Source of the DNA: Ursus arctos
Lineage: Eukaryota; Chordata; Mammalia; Carnivora; Ursidae
Direction of reading: 5' to 3'
Assembly (NCBI RefSeq): GCF_023065955.2
Contig: NW_026622963.1
Span: forward strand, 12,531,001 to 12,595,000
DNA length: 64,000 bases
Position numbers and translations under genes: made by a program
In this document: piece by piece, positions 50,493 through 59,447 of the stretch
Layout: each line of letters opens with the position of its first letter
Position numbering within the stretch: position 1 is the stretch's first letter
The notes under the pieces: model-generated
Databases searched by the model: none
Seen by the model: the letters and a program-made list of their open reading frames with translations, nothing else
Told to the model about the DNA's origin: nothing

Positions 50493-50641
50493 AAATCCAT
50501 ATGCCATATTCGCCTAGATAACTGGCCAGGGATGGCGGACATGATGAAGGTAATCCCAAAGAAGAGCACGGCGGACTTGGCCAAATCCTGCAGGAGCAGG
50601 TCATCTTTGGACTGCTGCTTGGAACCGCCTTTGGAAGCCAT
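50493..50641 (-). pseudogene. SSR3: Truncated processed pseudogene of SSR3 (TRAP-gamma)
   Basis: SSR3 is a four-helix ER membrane subunit of the translocon-associated protein complex. Read on the minus strand from ATG at 50,641-50,639, the frame gives [19 protein letters not shown], then [16 protein letters not shown], then RRIWHMD. These correspond to the N-terminus and first membrane helix of TRAP-gamma as I know the family, with a small internal deletion and several substitutions; the RIWHMD end matches the loop after helix 1. There are no introns over about 50 codons, which supports a retrocopy. It is cut off at 50,493 by the 3' tail of the full-length L1, and the rest of the gene copy is not seen on the other side of that L1. 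The upstream part (50,642-50,680) may be 5' UTR. Confidence 0.72.
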
Positions 50642-50689
50642 GGTGGAGTTGAGCCATGAGCTTGGAAGCTATTATGATTTTAATAATAT

Positions 50690-50897
50690 TTTCTTTTCTC
50701 TAACTTACCTTATTGTAGAATACAGTATATAATACATAGAACATACAAAATATGTGTTAATCAACTATTTTTGTTATTTGGTAAGGCTTCTGATCAATAG
50801 TCAGCTATTAGCAGTTGTTGGGGAATCAAAAGTTATATTGGGATTTTCAACTGTGTGGGAGCCAGGAACCCCGAATCTCCAAATTGTTCGAGGGTAT
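50690..50897. mobile_element. Probable Tigger-type DNA transposon fragment
   Basis: TACAGTATATAATACATAGA, GGTAAGGCTTCTGATCAA, AGTTATATTGGGATTTTCAA and the terminal AATTGTTCGAGGGT follow the order I associate with Tigger (Tc1/mariner) non-autonomous elements. The other end is not seen. An AT-rich (TATAG)n patch follows at 50,917-50,957. Confidence 0.5.
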
Positions 50898-50964
50898 GCT
50901 ATCGGCATAATTTTATAGTATACTATAGTATAGTATAGTATAATTTTATAGTATAGTTTTGCTC

Positions 50965-51770
50965 TAAGTTGAATAGCATTAGAGAAAATAGAACCCACTG
51001 GATGTGCAAGGAGTCAAATTGACTAGTACATGTTGGGCATGCAAGGAGTGATGGCTGAATGATACAGAGTGGTTCTGCATAGAGTGGTTGAATCACAAAC
51101 AAGTTTGAGGGGCATGGTATTTAGTTGCGAAATTGCTGATGAACAAAAAATTGGAAGTCAATGGCACAGCCTGGCTGGGTATAAGTTGAATAGCACAGAG
51201 GTGGGCATCAAAGGGAAGTTGCAGTGAGTATAATGGGTGCACAAGGAAAAGAAGGTTGAATGGCACCAGCATGGGTGTGCATGAAGTATATGTTGGATGG
51301 TGCAGATGAATGAACAAGAAGTGGCTACTGAATCACACACAGTGGGAATGCAAGACTGATATCTGAAAGGCAGCAGGTGTCAAGATGCAGACATTGGTTG
51401 CTGCACAACTGGTATTCAGATAGTGGTTTTGAATCAATATAGCACAGGTGCTGAAAGTGAAACTTGATGTCCAAGAAGTGGAAGTAGATCTTCAAACAGC
51501 TAAAAGACAGTGTACAATGTTTGGATAAGTGACGGCTCACAATGGGTATAAGGCATATAAACTGGATAACACAATTGGTGTGCAAATTATTAGGTGCATG
51601 GAACATCTAGATGTTCAAGGAGTCAAGTTAGGATGATGTAGAATGGGTGAGCAAGGAGTTGTTATTTCTCTATAAATTATAATTGAACGGCACAGTGTAT
51701 ATGCAAAGTACAGAAATGGAGAAGACAGCCTGGTTGTGCAACAGGTGCAAGGTGAATTCTACAGAGGGGG
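50965..51770. repeat. Degenerate ~34-bp minisatellite
   Basis: The block GTTGAATGGCACAG...GTGCAAGGAG recurs. Its GAAT anchor is at about 50,971, 51,057, 51,090, 51,188, 51,258, 51,295, 51,330, 51,428 and later; the spacings cluster near 33-37, 70 and 98-100 bp, i.e. one, two or three units. Units are poorly conserved, so the array is old. Confidence 0.65.
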
Positions 51771-51779
51771 CTCCAGCAG

Positions 51780-54633
51780 GTGGGTTTTAGGGTGCGGGGG
51801 TTGGGGAGTCATCCTAGGAACATAGCCTAATGCTGCAAAAAGCCATGCTAGAGTTTGGTCAAGTCTCCTAATGCAGGGGTTTAGAGGGAATTGTTATATG
51901 CTGAGAGTTCTGCAGTCCTCACCCCCAGGGCCTCCCGGAATACTTTGTTTCTACCAACACAGGGGTGGGTGGGATCCATGCAGTGGTGTGGGGGGAGCTT
52001 GGACAAATTCCATGGTCACCCCTCTAGTCAGATTGTTCCAGCCCTCTAGGAAATGTTTTTGGAGGTGTGCCAACCCTGGAAGTGGGAAGCCGGTTCCAGG
52101 CACCCTTCCAGGCCTACCTGTCTGGTCCAGAAATGGACCTGGAAACATTTTCTAGAGGGACATGTGATGACAGGAGTCCATGCAGGACTATGGTCAGACC
52201 ACTGATTGCTCCACAGATGTCTCTGGCTGGCCACTCCAGAGATCTGAAAAATATTTAAAAGGCACATCAGACCACCTAATCACACCCAGGACTGTGGCCA
52301 AGACCATGCTGTCACTGGGCCTCCTTGTCCATCCCAGGCTGATCTCTACTTCCAAATGGGACTGCGTTTGGGTCACGTCACCATCCCATGGCATCCCTAC
52401 CCAGTGCCACAGACAGGACTCAGAAACGTTTTCCACAGGCACATCAGGTGATGAGTACCCACACTTGACTATGGTCAGGACACTTTCACAAGGCTCTCTA
52501 CCCACCCAAGCCAGGCTCCGTCACCAAAGAGAGCTTAAGAAACTTGTCAGGTGGTATTTCCAATGACTGGCCCTACACAAGACCTCAATGAGCCTGGAGT
52601 GCAATCTCAGAGTGTATCTGACCTGCCTATAGTGCTCCCTTCTCTGGTGAGGGACATAGAAAATATGTGGGGGGCTGCATATGGTAAGCAGCCCCACATG
52701 GGAAACCGCCAGACCTGGGCATCCCCTTTTTGGTTCTCACCAGCTCCCCATCTTTGGAGTAGGAATGTTTTGGGAGTGCCTCATATGACTAGGTCCCATG
52801 TGGGGCCACAGCTGGGCCATAGGCACCCACTTAAGGCCTCTCTGGCCAGCTTGGATCAATCCCTGTTTCCAAGAGGCATCTGGCAACCATGGCCAGGACC
52901 AAGATGCCCTGCTGTGGCCTCCATGTCAGTCACAGGCTGATGTCCACCTCGAGAGAGGGACATAGAAAAAGTTTCTGGGGGCACAACCTAGACCTCATGA
53001 GACCCCCTCCCTGGGCAGCCCCTATTGGCCCAGCCAGTGCCACATCCTCCAGAGAGGGATATTCGGAGGCCATCTAATGACCACACAGGACCAGGGCATG
53101 ACCCTTAGCGCCCTCTCAGGCCTCCCTGGCAGGCTGTTTCCGTCTCAGCCACTGGAGGTGGGTCAAGAAACATTTTTGGGGGGCGCCTGGGTAGCGCAGT
53201 CGTTAAAGCGTCTGCCTTCGGCTCAGGGCGTGATCCCGGCGTTCTGGGATCGAGTCCCACATCGGGCTCCTCCACTAGGAGCCTGCTTCTTCCTCTCTCA
53301 CTCGCCTGCTGTGTTCCCTCTCTCGCTGGCTGTCTCTCTGTCACATAAATAAATAAAATCTTTAAAAAAAAAAAAAATTAAAAAAAAAAAAAAAAAAGAA
53401 ACATTTTTGGGAGGCACTCTTTACTTTATAGGCACCAGCTTAATCAGTTTTACAGGTTAACAGGGAGGCCCAAGAGGTCACCCCAGTTCTAATGTGATCG
53501 CACTTTGGAGACTAGAAGCTGAATGCACATTCAGAAAATGTTTATGCCTCCCTCCAAAGAGGGCAATTACCAGGGCAGGTCTGGGGGTCCTAGAAGGGTA
53601 CCATGGATCTGGCTATTGCCCTGCCTGGGAACTGTTCTTTGGAGGCACCCCCAAAACATTTCTAAGTTTCTCTCTGGCATGGAAAAGCCTGGGCATGCCA
53701 CCAAGTCCTTGAGAAGGAGCTTTGATGAGTCTTGGAATTGGGAGCTCCACCCAAAAAGTTTCTAATTACCCCTCCAAAGACCAGGACCAGCCTGCTTAGT
53801 ACAGACAGGCCTGGGGAGTGCACTCTGCTGGCCACAAGTCCCACACGCGTCCTGGCCGTTGACTTGGCTCCCAAAACATTTCCAATTTCTCTTTCAGAGT
53901 TAGGCACTGCCTCAGGCTGGCCATGGATGAAGAGAAGGGCATTGCACATCCTCCAAATTTTGTAAGTCCCCTTCAGAAACCAGTACAGACTTGGGGCGGG
54001 GCATGCGGGTCTGTGATATGTATCCCCAGACTGACATAGTCCCATGGGTGGCACATTTGACAGAGACACCCTTTAAATATTTCTAAGACCCCCTCAAGCG
54101 AGCATGTGGGGGGAGCGTTGGGACAAGATGGACAAGTAGGGTGAGGATGGTGCTTTTGGCCAGGCTGCAGTCATGCATGGAGCCCAGCCTTTGCGTGCAC
54201 TTCCAGAAAATTTATCTAAGTGCCATTCTGGAGAACAGCACTGATCCAGGTCTGCAAAGGACTGGTGGCAGTGTGCCTGGCTTGTTTGCTGTCCCATCTT
54301 CATATGTACTTCCCCCAAATTTCTCCATGTCCACTACAGAAGGGGTGACCAGCAAGGGTAAGCTTTAGAGGTCTACAGAAGGTATCTAGAACCCTATGGT
54401 ATTTTGAATGGGGCTCAGTCATCCAGGGCACCTCTGAAAAAATTTTCCAATTCCCTTTCCAGAAAGGAGACATTGGCCCAGGCCAACCAGAGAAGGCCAG
54501 GAGAGTGGCTCAGTCTTTAAGAGGTCCAAGTCACTGGGAGCAACCCGTGGAAAGTTTTCTAAGGCTCCCTCCAAAAGCCAAAACCAACTGTCTGGACAAG
54601 GAAATGGGAGACACATGTGAGTGTGTGTGTGCG
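51780..54633. repeat. Degenerate GC-rich ~105-bp tandem array, SINE-interrupted
   Basis: A block resembling CCTCCAGAGAGGGACATAGAAACATTTTTGGGGGCAC recurs about every 92-120 bp: at 52,051, 52,143, 52,247, 52,423, 52,539, 52,659, 52,762, 52,865, 52,965, 53,059 and 53,167. In the right half a CCCAAAACATTTCTAAG form recurs at 53,652, 53,755, 53,873, 53,952, 54,073, 54,208, 54,311, 54,438 and 54,552. The space between carries CAGGCTG, GGCCTCC and ACCATGGCCAGGAC-like blocks. Open frames within it (for example 52,180-52,566) change between repeat units and look non-coding. Confidence 0.7.
53181..53395 (+). mobile_element. Young SINEC inserted in the 105-bp array, 16-bp TSD
   Basis: Near-consensus head GGGCGCCTGGGTAGCGCAGT, body GGAGCCTGCTTCTTCCTCTC, AAATAAATAAAATCTTT and a long A tail. 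Flanked by exact AAGAAACATTTTTGGG at 53,165-53,180 and 53,396-53,411, which is itself the conserved block of the array. Confidence 0.95.
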
Positions 54634-54646
54634 TACTTTGATTTTT

Positions 54647-54835
54647 TTTTAAGATTTTTATTTATTTATTTGACAGAGACAGCCAGCAAGAGAGGGAACA
54701 CAAGCAGGGGGAGTGGGAGAGGAAGAAGCAGGCTCCTAGCGGAGGAGCCTGATGTGGGGCTCGATCCCAGAACGCTGGGATCACGCCCTGAGCCGAAGGC
54801 AGACGCTTAACAACTGTGCCACCCAGGCGCCCCCA
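54647..54835 (-). mobile_element. Young SINEC, 13-bp TSD
   Basis: From AAGATTTTTATTTATTTAT (tail complement) to GCCACCCAGGCGCCCCCA (head complement), flanked by TACTTTGATTTTT at 54,634-54,646 and 54,836-54,848. Confidence 0.93.
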
Positions 54836-54848
54836 TACTTTGATTTTT

Positions 54849-55067
54849 AGAGATGTACAGTAAGCAGTTAGATTATAGATTTGGGGTGCTAAGAAAATTG
54901 TGAACTTACACAGATGTGAGAGTTATAAATTTAGAGATGATAGGTGAAACTGGAGTACAAAATTTCCCCAGGAAAAGAGTAAAAATCCCCTTCCACAGAA
55001 CCATTTCTAATACTAAGATTCTCTCTTTGTGAGATTTGTGCAATCACCTGCAGTCTATGTTTTAGGT
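54849..55067. other. Unclassified intergenic sequence
   Basis: About 220 bp without a recognised feature. Confidence 0.4.
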
Positions 55068-55412
55068 GGTTGCTATGGTGTCTGAACGGTCCCCCCCAAA
55101 TTTATATGTTGAAATCTTAATGACCAATGTATTAGCAGGTTGGTCCTCCTAGAGGTGATTAGGTCATAAGGATGGAGCCCTCATGAATGGGATTAGTGCC
55201 CTTATAAAAGAGGCCCCAGTGAGCTCCTTTGCCCCTTTCACCATGTTGAGGACACAACCATAAGTCTGCTCCAGGAAGAGGGCTCTCACCAATCCCATCC
55301 TGGCACACTCATCTTGAATTCCAGCCTCCAGAACTGTGAGAAATAAATTTCTGTTGTTTATAAGCCACATAGTCTGTGGTATTTTGTTTCCAAAGCCCAA
55401 ATGGACTGACAG
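55068..55412 (+). mobile_element. Solo LTR of ERVL-MaLR type
   Basis: It starts near GGTTGCTATGGTGTCTGAA and ends AAATGGACTGACA. Inside, GGTGATTAGGTCATAAGGAT, CCCTCATGAATGGGATTAG, CCTTATAAAAGAGGCCCC and CCTCCAGAACTGTGAGAAAT follow the MaLR LTR plan; GTGAGAAATAAATTTCTG holds the AATAAA signal. No internal retroviral region is present. It lies about 0.6 kb upstream of the TUBGCP5 island in the same orientation. The subfamily assignment (MLT1/MST) is uncertain. Confidence 0.75.
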
Positions 55413-55969
55413 TGGTATATCAGCTATTACTACAGTAATGCAATGTAATAAATCACATGAAAATCCAGCAGATCACTAAAATAAAAAACAGAGGTGTATA
55501 TAACAGGTTTCTGGAATGGTTATATACAATATTGAGACAGAAAGTCAGTTCAAAGGTAGTTTTAATTATGAACAACAAAGACAATACCCCATCTCTGGTC
55601 AACAAGGATGATAAAATTGCCTTTCGGTGCTCCTAATCACAGTGGAGCAACGCTCAGCCTGTCTCGGCCAGACAAGCCTCTTTGCTGATACCTGCTGTAG
55701 TGTGGACCATGCAGTGTGACCTGAGTAGACAGAGTGAAACTGAGAGATTAGAGATCACCACTAGAAAGAGAAACTAAAGCTGGGATAAGAATGGACAACT
55801 GGTCACGGTACCTGAAAAGGCGGGTGCAAATAGGTACATTGAATGAAAACTAACAGGCGGCTCTGGAAATATCGTAAGGTAAACCACCAGCCAAGGTTAG
55901 CCAGAGATTACTATTGTTAATTGCATTATTATCATTATTATTACTATCATTAATCTAACGGCTAATTCT
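55413..55969. other. TUBGCP5 upstream flank
   Basis: Unclassified sequence between the LTR and the CpG island. An ATT/ATC-rich run at 55,916-55,955 sits at the island edge. No conserved upstream gene is visible on the opposite strand, so a bidirectional promoter cannot be claimed. Confidence 0.45.
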
Positions 55970-56120
55970 TTGAGGACACTCCTAAACGTACCGAGGTGAG
56001 ACTGGCAAAGGCAGCCCGGAACCGCAGGCAAGCACCGGCGTGGAAGCAACGCAGCGTTAGGGCGAACTCTCGCGACAGCGTCCTGAGGCTCTCGGAGGCG
56101 CAAAGAAGCGGGAGCTTGAA

Positions 56121-56132
56121 CTCTCGCGAGAG
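56121..56132. promoter_or_regulatory. TCTCGCGAGA palindrome (BANP/ZBTB33-type site)
   Basis: CTCTCGCGAGAG is a perfect 12-bp palindrome holding TCTCGCGAGA at 56,122-56,131, 48 bp before the start codon. This motif is known as a methylation-sensitive element that drives CpG-island promoters and is bound by BANP, with Kaiso (ZBTB33) also associated. A one-mismatch copy, TCTCGCGACA, lies at 56,068-56,077, 54 bp upstream. It probably drives TUBGCP5 transcription. Confidence 0.8.
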
Positions 56133-56178
56133 CGACCACAACCCCGCGGAGGCTCGTTGCGGTAGAAGTTCCAGCAGT

Positions 56179-56324
56179 ATGTCTCGGCCGCCTTTACATT
56201 GGGGCGAACTGGACCAGCAGCAGGAGCGCGACGTTCGGGAGCTCGTTCGCCATGTGGCGGGCCTTCAGGACGAGGCGGACCCCAACTTCCAGCTCGCCCT
56301 GCACTTTGCGTGGTCCAACTTCAG
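56179..56324 (+). CDS. TUBGCP5: TUBGCP5 coding exon 1 (gamma-tubulin complex component 5, N-terminus)
   Basis: GCP5 is a subunit of the gamma-tubulin ring complex that nucleates microtubules at centrosomes and spindles. This exon encodes residues 1-48 and two bases of codon 49: MSRPPLHWGELDQQQERDV, then RELVRHVAGLQDEADPNFQL, then ALHFAWSNF. The QQERDVRELV and VAGLQDEADPNFQLAL segments agree with mammalian GCP5 as I recall it, while the first dozen residues differ. The start has A at -3 and is the first in-frame ATG in the open frame. The donor is TTCAG/GTGTGC at 56,324/56,325. It lies in the CpG island, 48 bp after a TCTCGCGAGA site. Only the N-terminal 103 residues of a protein of roughly 1,000 residues are in the window; the gamma-tubulin-binding GRIP domains lie beyond. 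Confidence 0.93.
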
Positions 56325-56789
56325 GTGTGCGGCGCGGCTCCCGGGCCGAGGCTAGGGACAGGAAGGGGTCAAGCAGTATCTGGAGCGCGCGGCCGGGTTT
56401 CCCCACCCCCAGCAAAGCTCTCGCGCGCCCTGCTGCTCCTGCAGTAGCTTGGTGCCCTAATGCTCCCTAAATCTCTGTCGCGTGTGACACACGCATACTG
56501 AAATAGTGGGTTGTGGGTTGTTGAGGGTCGGCCTTATCCTTTAGAAGCGCGCTTCTGGAGAACTGGTCTGTGTCTGTTATTTCTTGTTCCACCCACTGCC
56601 CTTAGCGCGGTACACTGCCCATTGTTTTTTGAATGGATAGATAAGTGAAGTTTTAGAGCAGAATAATGGTCACACCCTGCTTAACACTGTGTTCTTACTG
56701 ATTCCCTATTTCTTCTTGGTCCATTCCAGATTTCTCTTACTTTGGTCTTTTTTTTTTCTTTTTCCCAAACACACAGCATAATACACTGA

Positions 56790-56935
56790 ATAACTTATAC
56801 CGTTTGTCTCCTCCACCCCTACCTCCAGCTAGAATCTAAGTTCCACCAGGTTAGGGATCTTGGTCTGTTTTGTTCATTTATTATCCCAACACCTAGAACA
56901 GTTCCTGGCACATAGTCCTAAGCCACCAAATAATA
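56790..56935 (+). repeat. L2 3' end fragment
   Basis: TAGAATCTAAGTTCCACCAG, GGGATCTTGGTCTGTTTTGT, CCCAACACCTAGAACAGT and CCTGGCACATAGT are the hallmark L2 3' blocks in order. Confidence 0.8.
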
Positions 56936-57130
56936 CAACTTCTAATACAGTTTCTCATGTAATTTTTCAAGATTTGTCTGGTTTAGATACTTAGGTGAAG
57001 TCAGAGCTCTTATTTTTATTTATGGAGGATGTAAATTAGACAATACTGTTATCATTATCTGTAATGGAATTATTACTAAAAAATGTTCATCAGTGTTAAT
57101 ATTCTGCCTATTTAATTTCAGTAGAAATCT

Positions 57131-57306
57131 TTTTTTAAATAAAGATTTTATTTATGTCTTTGTCGGAGAGAGAGCACAAGCAGGCAGAGTAGCATGCAGA
57201 GGGAGAAGCAGGCTCCCTCCTGAGAATGGAGCACAGTGCAGGACTTCATCCCAACCTGAGCTGAATGAAGGCAGACGCTTAACCGACTGAGCCACCCAGG
57301 CGTCAC
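57131..57306 (-). mobile_element. SINEC in TUBGCP5 intron 1, 14-bp TSD
   Basis: Tail complement AAATAAAGATTTTATTTATG to head complement GAGCCACCCAGGCGTCAC, flanked by exact TTCAGTAGAAATCT at 57,117-57,130 and 57,307-57,320. Antisense to the gene. Confidence 0.93.
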
Positions 57307-57957
57307 TTCAGTAGAAATCTTGAATAGTAATGTTTTTCAGTATCTGTAATTTTGAATATCAGCCCTAACAATCATACATACAGTACCTACTTGGTTTATA
57401 ATGAGAACAATGAGTCTAAAAGCTCACCAAGTTTCTGAAATAATAAGCTCATTTCTTAAGTGTCACTTAAATATAACTGTCTGAATAGGTCATACAAGAT
57501 GGAAATTTAAGTGCTGTATCCCAAGTAATTTCTCTTTTAATTAATTTCTCAATGGCATTAAGTAGATGGATATCATTTTAGACTTGGGAGAGACATTAGA
57601 ATTTACTATCTTCTTTTACACATTGAGAAACTGATAAAAAAAGAGAAACTAAATAATAGGTTAAAGTGGTGTTCTACTCAGCCATTTACTGGGATAGCAT
57701 TAGCTATATTATTTAGTAGTGTGAATTACTTCTTTTAAATACAGATTGTTGTCTTTGATACTAAAAAATGGAAAACGAGTTGATTGAGCTGTACGACAAT
57801 TTTATAATGTTTTAGTCCATCAGGAAAATGAACTACTCATGTTTGTTTTTTTTTTAAATTGTGGCCATGTTCTAGGCCCTAGAAAATCAGGTAAGTGAGA
57901 TATAGCTTCTATCCTAAAGGAAGACAGAGACAAAAGTTAATTACATATGATGTAGAA

Positions 57958-58404
57958 TAGGTGTTTTTAACCTGAGAGCCTGAAGATAGAATTCAGGTGT
58001 TATGAATTTGGACAAGAAAAAAAATTACACTAACCTCTAACTAAAAAGTAGCATTTTCTTAAATTATGAATGAAAGCAGCAAGCAATACTGGTTTACCTA
58101 TGACTCTGTCAAAGGTAGAAATCACACAGTTCACATCATAAAGTTGTGGCATATATTTCTAAATATTTTTTACTGTTACTTTAATGATAGTTAAGGATCC
58201 ACTGCTAGATCTTGTTATTTAATGCTTTAATAAATATGTCTCTTACTATATCAGCAAACTTTAAAAAATATTTCACCACTATATTTTAGTATACTTGGTT
58301 TTCTTTGTAGCTCATTTTATGATCTAAAAACATTATTCTGAGAAGGGAGCCCTAAACTTCACTGGGCTTCACTATGGCATAAAGAGATTAGGAACCCCTG
58401 CTAT
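57958..58404. mobile_element. Probable hAT-type non-autonomous DNA transposon
   Basis: The left end AGGTGTTTTTAACCTGAGAG and the complement of the right end (GCAGGGGTTCCTAATCTC) form imperfect terminal inverted repeats of the GGGTTCTTAACCT type. Flanks TGTAGAAT and TATAGAAT fit an 8-bp hAT duplication with one mismatch. The family name is not assigned. Confidence 0.5.
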
Positions 58405-58672
58405 AGAATGTGCTATGCTGGACTTAGATGTAGGGCATTATGGGAAGGTGAAGAAATCAGAGGACAGAGGAGGCTAAGGATGACCTGTGCTTGAGCAGTC
58501 TCCAAGACCACTGAGTGGCTGTTTGCCTGGGTAGAAGTGATGAGAGGAGAGAGGTGCACTCCTAGAAATAATATTGCTGAATATAGGGTATCTGTAGGGA
58601 TATGGAGGGCTCTCGACTAGTCCACTTAGCTATATGACAAGATTCATATAAGAATTGCATTTTATCTTTTAG

Positions 58673-58726
58673 ATTTCATCGTTTCTTGGATGTTAACAGC
58701 CACAAAGTAGAAAAGACAATAGCAGG
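58673..58726 (+). CDS. TUBGCP5: TUBGCP5 coding exon 2
   Basis: 54 bp with AG acceptor before 58,673 and GTAAGT donor at 58,727. It completes the split arginine codon and encodes FHRFLDVNSHKVEKTIA plus the first two bases of a glycine codon. The FHRFLDVNSHK segment is the part I recognise most firmly as GCP5. Phase 2 at both ends means the exon can be skipped without a frameshift. Confidence 0.93.
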
Positions 58727-58849
58727 GTAAGTTAGTTTCATATGTATGTATATATATGTATATATTCAGAAATAGTACATAATTACTTGTAGATCTTTTT
58801 ATTAATGTAAGTTTATAACTATCAGTTTATTTTTTTAAATATATTTTAG
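58727..58849 (+). other. TUBGCP5: TUBGCP5 intron 2
   Basis: Only 123 bp, GTAAGT...TATTTTAG, with a TATGTATA run. It is a short intron within an otherwise large-intron gene. Confidence 0.9.
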
Positions 58850-58958
58850 AATTTATGAAAAATTCATCATTCATTCTGATCTCAGCAAAGCTGCTAGTTG
58901 GAAGAGACTAACTGAAGAATTTCTAAATGCATCACTTCTGAGCATAAAGGAAATAAAG
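58850..58958 (+). CDS. TUBGCP5: TUBGCP5 coding exon 3
   Basis: 109 bp; acceptor ATATTTTAG/A, donor AAG/GTATGC at 58,959. It encodes IYEKFIIHSDLSKAASWK, then RLTEEFLNASLLSIKEIK, bringing the running total to 103 residues and ending in phase 0. These residues match the GCP5 N-terminal region as known from other mammals. The frame is open and splice signals are standard, so the gene looks functional here. The next coding exon (expected to begin with an aspartate/histidine-rich stretch before a leucine-rich run) is not found before 64,000. Confidence 0.93.
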
Positions 58959-59249
58959 GTATGCATTATATTGTGACATCTCCTTGTATTTTACTGTTTC
59001 CAGTCTATTATCGTCAGCTTGTTTCTGTTACTATTTAAACATTCATTCTATTTTATAATTATCTGCTAATTGGAGCAGAACCTTCTGGAAATTGACTTAA
59101 GCATTGTCATCAAACCCAGTGTGCCTCAGGCTTATGATCCATGAACAAGCGTGTTCTTGTGTAATTGTCTTCTTAGCTGAACCGACTGTGGAAATTGAGA
59201 TCAGAGATTGGCACAAATAATAGCACTGTCTGGCTATCTTAAAACTTTT

Positions 59250-59447
59250 TTTTTTTTTTAAAGATTTTATTTATTTATTCGACAGAGATAGAGACAGCCA
59301 GCGAGAGAGGGAACACAAGCAGGGGGAGTGGGAGAGGAAGAAGCAGGCTCATAGCGGAAGAGCCTGATGTGGGGCTCGATCCCATAACCCCGGGATCACG
59401 CCCTAAGCCGAAGGCAGATGCTTAACCGCTGTGCCACCCAGGAGCCC
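59250..59447 (-). mobile_element. Young SINEC in intron 3, exact 20-bp TSD
   Basis: Tail and head complements are complete. Flanked by CTGGCTATCTTAAAACTTTT at 59,230-59,249 and 59,448-59,467, the longest SINE duplication in the window. Confidence 0.95.

Larger units (their letters stand above)
55970..56430 (+). promoter_or_regulatory. TUBGCP5: CpG island promoter of TUBGCP5
   Basis: A sharp rise in CpG density spans the 5' UTR, exon 1 and start of intron 1, in contrast to CpG-poor flanks. There is no TATA box upstream of the start codon, consistent with a housekeeping-type dispersed promoter. The frame of exon 1 stays open upstream to 55,996 but contains no in-frame ATG before 56,179. The transcription start cannot be placed from sequence alone. 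Confidence 0.85.
56325..58672 (+). other. TUBGCP5: TUBGCP5 intron 1
   Basis: GT...AG intron, phase 2, 2,348 bp. It contains an L2 fragment (about 56,790-56,935), a SINEC (57,131-57,306) and a probable hAT transposon (about 57,958-58,404); the acceptor is TTTATCTTTTAG/A. Confidence 0.9.

Noticed and set aside
52180..52566. 128-codon open frame as a possible gene
   Set aside because: It lies inside the ~105-bp tandem array, its residues change arbitrarily between units, and there is no family resemblance or splice context.
53181..53260. tRNA gene (A-box-like and B-box-like sequence in SINE heads)
   Set aside because: These are tRNA-Lys-derived SINE heads followed by the SINE body, tail and TSD; no free tRNA cloverleaf was found.
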